A DNA stretch of 64,000 bases from Flavobacterium ginsenosidimutans (GTDB lineage: Bacteria > Bacteroidota > Bacteroidia > Flavobacteriales > Flavobacteriaceae). This document shows, one piece after another, positions 57,691 to 64,000 of the stretch. Within the stretch, counting starts at the first letter, position 1, and each line of letters starts with the position of its first letter. The stretch is taken from NCBI RefSeq assembly GCF_003254625.1, contig NZ_QJRJ01000074.1, positions 186,001 through 250,000 of the forward strand. The letters run 5' to 3'. The notes under the pieces are model-generated. The model made no database searches and was not told the DNA's origin. It saw only the letters and a program-made list of their open reading frames with translations. The position numbers and the translations under genes were made by a program.

Positions 57691-59448
57691 TTATAAAGGA
57701 AGATTAATAAAAACTTTAAAACCTTGATTTTCGGAATCAGAAACCTGTAAAAACCCTTTCAATGTTTTAAGACGATTTTCGACACTTTTCAGTCTGTTTT
57801 TTAAATTAATACTGCTATTTTGAACTTTTGTATTATTATCGATGTAAATTATCTGCAGGTTTTTATCGTTTATTTTAAAAGTAAGACTTGACAATGATGC
57901 GTCACTATGCTTTTTCATAGTGTCGAAAATTTCTTGAAGTGATCTAAAAACGGTTATTTTTTTAATGCGCTCGATTTTTGACCATGAAACGGTATTTAAA
58001 CCATTTACTATTATGTGCAAATCAGAATGAGAATATTCGGAAATCATTTCTTTTAAACCAATTTCATAATTTTCATTGAAAGGAATAATGCTGTTCTCTT
58101 TAGAAATTTTTCTGGTTTTCAAATAAATTTGATCTAAATGATTAAGTAATTCCTCTTTTGTTTTTGGTTCTTCAAGATTAGAATTTTGAATACGTGTCGA
58201 TAATTTAAAAACGTCATTTGCCAATTCGTTGTGAAGCTTTTGCGAAATTCTTAACTCGCTTTTAAATATGGCATCATCTTTCTCTTTTTTTCCTTTTAAC
58301 GTAATGTGAAAAAATAAAAAGAGTAAAATGAAAGCACTGATGAAAATTACTACATAAGAAATGTTGCTTCTATTTTTCTGCCTCTGCATCTCTAATTCAT
58401 GCTCAGCTTTTTGGGATTTAAGTTCTAAATTTTCTTCTATATCTTTTTTGAAATTGTATTTTATATCTGAAAATTGATTTTTATTTTTTAATCGGGCTTT
58501 ATTAATACTGTCTGTAAAATGGATATAAATATTAGTATATTTTTTCAATTCATTTCCAGTCGCAGTTTGAACCAAAAAACTCAAGCAATAATTTTTATCT
58601 ACATAGAAATTGACTTCAGAAGCCTTTTCATATCCCAATTTGGCATATTTATTTGCTAATGCGGGGTTGGTTTTTAAATAATATTCAGAAAGAGCGGCAT
58701 AACTGCTAGAGATATTATCACGATCATTTATTTTAAGTCTAATCTTTAAAGCTTTATTGTAAAAATCTATAGCTTTTGGATTTTTTAAGTTTTGATAGCA
58801 TATACCTAAGTTGTTTAACATTACAGCATAATCCATTAATTCAAAACGATCACAGCTGTTTGTTTTAAATTTTTGAGCGTGATATCCCTCTGTGGTAATT
58901 TTCTCAAACATAAAAGCAGCTGCGTTATATTTTTTTTGCTTCATATACACGATACCTATACTGTTTAAGATGCCCCATTTTCTAAATGCACTGGTATTAA
59001 GGTGTAATGCTTTTCTAAAATACACTAAAGCGCTTTCTAAATTGTCGGTTTTAAAGTAATTAAATCCCTGAATAAAATAGGCATTCCAAGCAAATCTTGG
59101 TTTCTTCATATATTTTAAGTGCGGTAATATTTTAATTACCGTTTCCTCACTTTGTATATAATCACCCTGATATTGATAAATGTAAGCTAGAGATATTAAT
59201 GCATCAACATAGTCGATTCTATCCTTTACAGTATCTGAAAGAGAAATTATTCTAGTATAAGTGTTGAAGGCATTTTTATAATCAGAGTTTTCAAAACAAC
59301 TATCTGCAATAATTGTTAATCTTTTAACTTCTGCCGTATTATCAGTTTTTTTTAATACTGCATGCTTTTCCTTTTTGCAAGACGTTGGAAGAACGAGCAA
59401 AAGAAGTACAGAGACTAAAATTTTAAGTAAAGCTGGGGCTTTTTTCAT
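57691..59448 (-). CDS. TPR histidine kinase paralogue 2 (degenerate)
   Basis: The ATG at 59448 (MKKAPALLKILVSV) matches the start of paralogue 3; an upstream ATG at 59469 adds seven residues. 585 residues with the same plan: lipobox-like VLPTSCKKEKH, TPR region, membrane helix (about 362-382), kinase-like end. H-box ISQKLHNELANDV has His406 then Asn407; the N-box (SLQEIFDTMKKHS) has Thr510 in place of Asn; the G1 box is IDNNTKV (537-541). All three losses are shared in kind with paralogue 3, but not all in the same replacement, so some arose separately or drifted. Confidence 0.85.
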   Translation of the reverse strand: MKKAPALLKILVSVLLLLVLPTSCKKEKHAVLKKTDNTAEVKRLTIIADSCFENSDYKNAFNTYTRIISLSDTVKDRIDYVDALISLAYIYQYQGDYIQSEETVIKILPHLKYMKKPRFAWNAYFIQGFNYFKTDNLESALVYFRKALHLNTSAFRKWGILNSIGIVYMKQKKYNAAAFMFEKITTEGYHAQKFKTNSCDRFELMDYAVMLNNLGICYQNLKNPKAIDFYNKALKIRLKINDRDNISSSYAALSEYYLKTNPALANKYAKLGYEKASEVNFYVDKNYCLSFLVQTATGNELKKYTNIYIHFTDSINKARLKNKNQFSDIKYNFKKDIEENLELKSQKAEHELEMQRQKNRSNISYVVIFISAFILLFLFFHITLKGKKEKDDAIFKSELRISQKLHNELANDVFKLSTRIQNSNLEEPKTKEELLNHLDQIYLKTRKISKENSIIPFNENYEIGLKEMISEYSHSDLHIIVNGLNTVSWSKIERIKKITVFRSLQEIFDTMKKHSDASLSSLTFKINDKNLQIIYIDNNTKVQNSSINLKNRLKSVENRLKTLKGFLQVSDSENQGFKVFINLPL

Positions 59449-59478
59449 TTTGAGACTTGGGAAAAACAATTCGTTAAA

Positions 59479-61203
59479 TTAGGCAGGAATTTTAATAAAA
59501 ACCTTAAATCCTTGATTTGGACTAGAAGATATATCTATAGCACCTTTAATTTTTAGAATTCGATTTTCTACATTATAAAGCCCGTTTTTAAATACAATTT
59601 TCTCGGTATCTATACCTTTTCCGTTATCGGTGTAGTTAACTAAAATATTTTTTTCTGTTTGTTTAAAGTTTATCCCGACTAATGAAGCTTCACTATACTT
59701 ACGCATATTTACAAGTAATTCTTGCAATACTCGATAGATAGTAATTTTTTTATTTTTGTCAATTTCATCCCATAGAATACTGTCTAGCCCGTTTAGAATT
59801 AAAGTGATATTCAGAGTACTGAAACCAGAAATCATTTCTTTAAGTGATAAAATATAATTTTCATCAGTAGTAATGGTGCAGTTTTCTTTCGAAATGTCTC
59901 TTGTTCGAGAGTATATGGCATCTAAATTATTTAGCAATTGCTCTTTATTTTCAGCCAGAGATAGATTTCTGTTTTCGGCGAAAGCCATAGTGTGATAGAT
60001 GTCGTTTGCTAACTCGTCATGCAGTTTTTTTGAAATTCTAGTTTCACTGTTGTAAGCAGCTTCAATTTTTTCTCGATTTGCTTTAGAAGTTAGATAATAA
60101 TATAAAATTAAAATCAAACAAAGACTCAGAACAATTATGATATAAGATATAATGTTTCTGTTTTTTTGCCTCTCTAGCTTTAATTCATTTTGAGCTTTAT
60201 GTGTTTTAAGTTTTAAGTTTTCTTCTCTTTCGCGTTTAGAGTCATACTTTATTCTCGCAAATTGGTTTTTAGCTTTTTGTGTAACTTCATATGTACTATC
60301 AACAAGATTTATATATTCGTTCGAATAATTTTTAAGTTCTAAGTCTGAACTGTTTTTGATAATCATTTTTAAAGCAGATAATCTCCCTTCTACATGATTT
60401 ATTCTACTGAATTCTTTATAACTTAAAACCATGTACTTCTTTGCTAAAGACAAATCTTTAAATTCATAGAATTCTGCAAGATGAATATAACTTTTTCCTA
60501 ATCCATACGGACTTTTTAAAGTTTTTCTAATTTCTAAACCTTTCTTCAAGTAATGCAAGGTACTTTCGTTATTATCTATTTGATAATAGCACAATCCAAT
60601 ATTGTCTAATAGTGCTCCATAAAATTCTTTATCTCTAATTACCTCTTTTTTATTTTCTAAAGGAAGAAAGATGTTTAGGGCTTCATTAAATTTCTTCTCT
60701 TGAATTAATGTAACCGCAATATTGTTTTTTGAGGCTAATTTTTTCCACGGCTTTACATTAAGCTTTAGAGCTTTTTTATGGTATAAAATAGAATTTTTAT
60801 AATCGAAAGTGTTTAGGTAATTGCTTCCTAAAGTAGTATAGAGGTTCCAAGTCTGAAGTTGGTTTTTTACAAGTTTAGTATATGGTAACGCCTTAGTAAT
60901 TGTTGCCTCACTTCCAGCATAATCTCCATGAGTCTGCTGGATAATTGCCATACGATTTAAAGTGCTTATGTAGTTTTCTGCGTCATTTGAAGGTGAGCAA
61001 ATAGATATTGTTTGATTGTAATAAAAAAAAGCGCTATCGTATTTATTAGTGTCGAAAAAATTATCTGCAACTGCAATTAGTCTATTAACTTCAGCTTTAT
61101 TATGGATGTCTTTTAAACTATTGTTTGTTCTCTTTTCACAGGAGAAAAGAGTAATAAAAACAGCAATTAAAAAGGAAAATATTTGTATTCTTTTTGGTAT
61201 CAT
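59479..61203 (-). CDS. TPR histidine kinase paralogue 1 (intact)
   Basis: 574 residues: lipobox-like VFITLFSCEKRTN, periplasmic TPR repeats (about 35-290), membrane helix (about 351-372) and a HisKA_3-like kinase. The H-box ISKKLHDELANDI has His395 and Asp396. The N-box VLQELLVNMRKYS keeps Asn499. The G1 box YTDNGKGID (526-530) is complete, and GLYNVENRI follows. First gene of the run; should phosphorylate itself and then the response regulator at 55223. Input unknown; the TPRs suggest a protein ligand or self-association. Confidence 0.9.
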   Translation of the reverse strand: MIPKRIQIFSFLIAVFITLFSCEKRTNNSLKDIHNKAEVNRLIAVADNFFDTNKYDSAFFYYNQTISICSPSNDAENYISTLNRMAIIQQTHGDYAGSEATITKALPYTKLVKNQLQTWNLYTTLGSNYLNTFDYKNSILYHKKALKLNVKPWKKLASKNNIAVTLIQEKKFNEALNIFLPLENKKEVIRDKEFYGALLDNIGLCYYQIDNNESTLHYLKKGLEIRKTLKSPYGLGKSYIHLAEFYEFKDLSLAKKYMVLSYKEFSRINHVEGRLSALKMIIKNSSDLELKNYSNEYINLVDSTYEVTQKAKNQFARIKYDSKREREENLKLKTHKAQNELKLERQKNRNIISYIIIVLSLCLILILYYYLTSKANREKIEAAYNSETRISKKLHDELANDIYHTMAFAENRNLSLAENKEQLLNNLDAIYSRTRDISKENCTITTDENYILSLKEMISGFSTLNITLILNGLDSILWDEIDKNKKITIYRVLQELLVNMRKYSEASLVGINFKQTEKNILVNYTDNGKGIDTEKIVFKNGLYNVENRILKIKGAIDISSSPNQGFKVFIKIPA

Positions 61204-61372
61204 GCGCCAAAAATAAAAAATCTGAGTTCCTGTGAAAGAGTATAAATACCTGTTTTTGTAAAAAGTGCAATTTTTTTATTTTCTAGTATTCATTTACAGT
61301 GATATACAAACAAACCCTCTGAGTGAGGGTTGTCAAAAATTTAAAATGTTGTAAAACTTATCTTTATAAAAC

Positions 61373-61807
61373 TTAAACAGCTCTCATTCCAGTAGCAATT
61401 GCAAGTCTATTCCAAGAATTAATTGTAATAATTGCTAAAATGATTTCGGCAAGATATTTTTCATCAAATAATTGAGCGGCGTTTTGGTAAACTTCATCAG
61501 AAACATGATTGCTGATTAAAGTTACTTGTTCTGTTAAAGCTAAGATCGCTTTCTCTTCTTCGGTATAAACATCAGCTTCACGCCAAGCACTTGTTAGATA
61601 TATTCTCTGTTCAGAAATTCCATGTTTTCTGGCATCAGCAGTGTGCATATTAATACAGTAAGCACAGCCATTTATTTGAGAAGCACGTATTTTAATTAAT
61701 TCCTTGTGCACAGGAGTTAATGAAGTAGATGCGATATATTTTTCTAGGTTTAATAAAGCATTATAAGCTTCTGGAGCAACATTCGGGATAACGATTCTTG
61801 ATTTCAT
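61373..61807 (-). CDS. Carboxymuconolactone decarboxylase/AhpD-family protein
   Basis: 144 residues. The redox CxxC is in NGCAYCINMHTADARKHG, with the conserved His four residues after the second Cys as in AhpD-like alkylhydroperoxidases. EQRIYLTSAWREADVYTEEEKAILALTEQ is the usual next block. Likely a thiol-based peroxidase-type protein. The frameshifted Crp/Fnr gene lies 79 bases upstream in the same direction; such regulators are often adjacent to this type of gene. Confidence 0.9.
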   Translation of the reverse strand: MKSRIVIPNVAPEAYNALLNLEKYIASTSLTPVHKELIKIRASQINGCAYCINMHTADARKHGISEQRIYLTSAWREADVYTEEEKAILALTEQVTLISNHVSDEVYQNAAQLFDEKYLAEIILAIITINSWNRLAIATGMRAV

Positions 61808-61886
61808 TTTTTTGTGTTTTAAAAGTTCATTACAAAGGTCAATAATGTATGCTTTTAAAAACTTGAACTACTTCAAGAAATTCAAA

Positions 61887-62458
61887 TCACACTTTTCCAG
61901 CTCTTATTTTACTCATAAATTCTGCTGAAAAATCCAGATAGGAGGCAAGCATATATTGTGGAACGCGCTGAACAAATTCTGGGAAATGGTCATTAAAGTG
62001 ATGATATCTTTCTTCAGCCGACATTGTAAATAAGAATTTGATGCGCATTTGCATAGCGCCGAAACTTTTTTGCGTGACTATTCTGAAGTACCTTTCTAGA
62101 TTCGGTATTTCAATTAGCAGAGATTCTAAAATTGTTTTATCAATAGCTATTACTTCTGAATTTTCTACTGCCTGCAAGTAAAAGCTTGAAGAATATGATT
62201 GTGGTAACTTAAATAATCGGTAATCCACCAATTTTCGATACCAAATTGCAACGTTTGTTCAGCTCCTTTAGAGTTGATGATATATTGTCGCATACAGCCT
62301 TTAACAACAAAATACATGATGTTGCAGATTTGACCTTCTTCTAAAATATGTTCTTTCTTTTTTATTTTAGAAAGTTCTAGGCATGATTCTAATTTATCAA
62401 TATCTGAAGGTTCAAGAGAAATGAATTTTTGAATATGATCAAAAAGAGCTTTGTGCAT
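61887..62458 (-). pseudogene. Crp/Fnr-family regulator gene with frameshift
   Basis: Frame 1 from ATG 62458 gives the cyclic-nucleotide-binding fold (EPSDIDKLESCLELSKIKKKEHILEEGQ ... GIENWWITDYLSYHNH) and ends at 62165. The rest continues one base earlier, SSSFYLQAVENSEVIAIDK through YMLASYLDFSAEFMSKIRAGKV, and ends at 61887. One base lost near 62183-62198 joins them: YHNH followed by SSSFYLQ is the expected family sequence. Together about 190 residues, a full-length regulator. Either the gene is inactive here or the base is a sequence error. The C-terminal DNA-binding helix is intact. Confidence 0.85.
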
Positions 62459-62540
62459 AAAACAGTTTTAGTATTATACAAATGTACTTTTTAAATTTTG
62501 TTTTTAGAAAAGCAGGACAATTGAAACTTCTTTAAACAAA

Positions 62541-62568
62541 AAAACCATTCGCGTTAACGAATGGTTTT
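62541..62568 (-). terminator. Hairpin terminator of the infC-rpmI-rplT operon
   Basis: AAAACCATTCG and CGAATGGTTTT form an 11-bp stem with a 6-base loop; on the minus strand a T run follows. Lies after rplT. Confidence 0.85.
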
Positions 62569-62609
62569 ATATAATAAGTAAGTAATCTTAAATTGAGTTT
62601 ATAAAACGT

Positions 62610-62954
62610 TTATTTTACTTTATTAAGAATAGCTTTGAAAGCTTCTGGGTGGTTCATAGCTAAATCTGCAAGAACTTTACGGTTCAATTCGATTCCGTTA
62701 GCTTTAACTTTCCCCATGAATTGAGAATAAGACATTCCTTCTAATCTAGCTCCAGCGTTGATACGTTGAATCCATAATGAACGGAAATTTCTTTTGTTTT
62801 GTTTTCTATCGCGGTAAGCGTAGCTCATCGCTTTCTCTACTGCATTCTTAGCAACTGTCCAAACGTTTTTACGTCTTCCAAAGAAACCTTTGGCTTGCTT
62901 CATTATTTTTTTTCTTCTTGCTCTTTTAGCAACTGAATTTACCGATCTTGGCAT
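62610..62954 (-). CDS. rplT: 50S ribosomal protein L20
   Basis: 114 residues, the typical length. [50 protein letters not shown] is the basic N-terminal extension, and [26 protein letters not shown] follows. Assembly protein of the large subunit. Third gene of the infC-rpmI-rplT cluster, which is in the order known across bacteria. Confidence 0.98.
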
Positions 62955-63055
62955 AATTTTAATGTGTTTTTGTAGCAGGCGTCCTGAATTGAATCAAAGG
63001 AACTTCAAAGCCATACTCCAAGGTTATATAAATAATTTTTTAACCTAAAGAATTA

Positions 63056-63253
63056 TTAGATAATTCTTAATTGTTGTTTGATGCTTTTCATATCTGTTTG
63101 GTGAACTAGCGCTGAGTGAGTCAAAGCTAATTTACGTTTTTTAGATTTTTTAGTCAAGATGTGACTTTTAAAAGCATGCTTTCTTTTAATCTTTCCAGAG
63201 CCAGTAACTTTAAAACGTTTCTTAGCGCTAGATTTTGTTTTCATTTTAGGCAT
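63056..63253 (-). CDS. rpmI: 50S ribosomal protein L35
   Basis: 65 residues, almost wholly basic: [40 protein letters not shown] is diagnostic. Between infC and rplT. A 19-bp inverted repeat lies in the 104-base gap upstream. Confidence 0.98.
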   Translation of the reverse strand: MPKMKTKSSAKKRFKVTGSGKIKRKHAFKSHILTKKSKKRKLALTHSALVHQTDMKSIKQQLRII

Positions 63254-63301
63254 TTTTCCTAGTTTTTTAATTTATTCTTACTTACTTATTTTTTTAGTTG
63301 T

Positions 63302-63348
63302 CAGTCGCAGTTTTCAGTTTACAGTACGAAAACTGAAAACTGCGACTG
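63302..63348. repeat. Perfect 19-bp inverted repeat between infC and rpmI
   Basis: CAGTCGCAGTTTTCAGTTT (63302-63320) and its exact complement (63330-63348), 9-base loop. It would form a strong hairpin in the infC-rpmI mRNA. It is made of words (CAGTTTTCAGTTT) that recur in Flavobacterium intergenic DNA, so it may be a dispersed repeat. No T run follows, so it is not a typical terminator. Confidence 0.65.
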
Positions 63349-63357
63349 CAAACTGTT

Positions 63358-63912
63358 TTACTTTTTCTTCTTCGGAGCAATGAACATGATCATTCTCTTT
63401 CCTTCTAAAACAGGCATAGCTTCAACTTTACCGTGTTCTTCTAAGTCTTGAGCAAGACGTAATAATAGAATCTGACCTTGATCTTTGTAAATGATAGAAC
63501 GTCCTTTAAAGAAAACAAAAGCTTTTAATTTAGCTCCTTCTTTCAAGAATTTTTCAGCGTTCTTTCTTTTAAACTCATAATCATGCTCGTCAGTTTGAGG
63601 ACCAAATCGAATTTCCTTTACAACAACTTGAGAAGATTTAGCTTTTAAAGCCTTATCTCTTTTCTTTTGTTCGTAAACAAATTTCTTGTAGTCCATAATT
63701 TTACAAACCGGTGGTTCAGCGTTTGGCGAAATTTCAACTAAATCCAACTCAAGTTGGTCAGCTAAACGTAGCGCATCAGCTATTTTAAAAACCCCAGGCT
63801 CAATGTTTTCACCTACAAGACGTACTTCGGGAACACGAATAAGATTGTTTATTCTGTGTGCATCTTTTTTTTCTACTCGAGGTTGAAAACCTCTGTTACT
63901 TTTTATTGCTAT
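63358..63912 (-). CDS. infC: Translation initiation factor IF-3, probable ATA start
   Basis: 184 residues from a proposed ATA codon at 63912. IF-3 starts with [33 protein letters not shown]; the frame has an in-frame TAG at 63919-63921 and no ATG, GTG or TTG before the family N-terminus, so ATA (63912-63910) or the next ATA two codons on must initiate. The body has [36 protein letters not shown], the linker and the C-domain. Known: infC in other bacteria uses AUU, which lets IF-3 repress its own translation. A TTG at 63747 would delete the N-domain. Confidence 0.92.
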   Translation of the reverse strand: MAIKSNRGFQPRVEKKDAHRINNLIRVPEVRLVGENIEPGVFKIADALRLADQLELDLVEISPNAEPPVCKIMDYKKFVYEQKKRDKALKAKSSQVVVKEIRFGPQTDEHDYEFKRKNAEKFLKEGAKLKAFVFFKGRSIIYKDQGQILLLRLAQDLEEHGKVEAMPVLEGKRMIMFIAPKKKK

Positions 63913-63928
63913 GACTTTCTAATTTAAG

Positions 63929-64000
63929 TTAAACTGTAAATACTTTTAATGTCTTTTTTATTTCTTCGTCTACAATCGCAGCAAATTCTTCGATTGAAAC
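63929..64000 (-). CDS. thrS: Threonyl-tRNA synthetase, C-terminal end (partial)
   Basis: The last 23 codons of a minus-strand gene entering from the right edge: VSIEEFAAIVDEEIKKTLKVFTV. The anticodon-binding domain of ThrRS ends this way, and thrS directly precedes infC in the standard cluster. The stop lies 17 bases before the proposed infC start. Confidence 0.85.
   Translation of the reverse strand, partial: VSIEEFAAIVDEEIKKTLKVFTV

Noticed and set aside
62165..62231. Two separate small genes in the Crp/Fnr region
   Set aside because: Each holds only half of one family, and they overlap in the right order for a single frameshift.
63358..63747. infC starting at the TTG at 63747
   Set aside because: It would remove the N-terminal domain, which is present and conserved upstream in the same frame.

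Overview
The window looks like chromosomal DNA from a member of the Flavobacteriaceae, most likely Flavobacterium. The evidence is the low G+C content, intergenic promoter elements of the Bacteroidota form TAnnTTTG, proteins with flavobacterial families and lipoprotein signals (DUF4252, DUF5522, DUF6705, PrcB-like, MepB, S41), a split transketolase, and CrtZ-type carotenoid genes. No phage, plasmid or CRISPR locus is visible.

Layout. 1-4.7 kb: the 3' part of an M57-like metalloprotease gene, an ECF sigma/anti-sigma operon with two DUF4252 proteins, and an S41 protease. 4.7-15.5 kb: a cobalamin locus. On the minus strand it has a surface beta-propeller lipoprotein (BtuG-like), a BtuB-type receptor behind a cobalamin riboswitch, CobC, CobS, a fused BluB-CobT and CobU. 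On the plus strand it has a BtuFCD-type ABC importer. 15.5-26 kb: RNA modification enzymes, an SDR, MepB, a second ECF operon whose partner is an anti-sigma/beta-barrel fusion, rmuC, a thioesterase, a broken VOC gene and YceI. 26-35.2 kb: a probable light-response region. It has a TIGR01777 epimerase diverging from a TetR regulator and an ABC1 kinase, then the minus-strand run carH-like / crtI / crtB / crtZ / SRPBCC / photolyase. 35.3-38 kb: a TPR protein, three tRNA-Lys(TTT), one tRNA-Leu(GAG), and a small island with a DUF6705 lipoprotein and gene remnants. 38-49.7 kb: housekeeping genes (aroK, phosphoribosyltransferase, S4 protein, FKBP lipoprotein, transketolase halves, tgt, lptF/G, EamA, accA, dnaB). 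49.8-52.4 kb: small protein, membrane protein, histidine kinase and response regulator. 52.4-61.2 kb: a secreted protein, a nuclease-like protein, a response regulator and three tandem TPR histidine-kinase paralogues. 61.3-64 kb: an AhpD-like protein, a frameshifted Crp/Fnr gene, and the rplT-rpmI-infC-thrS cluster.

The most interesting signal is a dyad, TTGTTTA-N18-TAAACAA (exact or one mismatch), found at four promoters: carH itself, crtI, the TIGR01777/TetR divergent promoter, and the divergent promoter between the DUF5522 gene and the B12 importer. It is a candidate operator for the B12-binding MerR regulator. It would join carotenoid synthesis, photorepair and B12 uptake into one light- and B12-sensing regulon. 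The second is a sensor array in which one of three tandem histidine kinases is intact, while the other two have lost the residue after the phospho-His, the N-box Asn and the G1-box Gly.

Several genes are broken (four-helix-bundle protein, VOC protein, Crp/Fnr regulator). Several dispersed palindromic repeats sit between genes, including two inverted copies of a roughly 145-bp MITE-like element.
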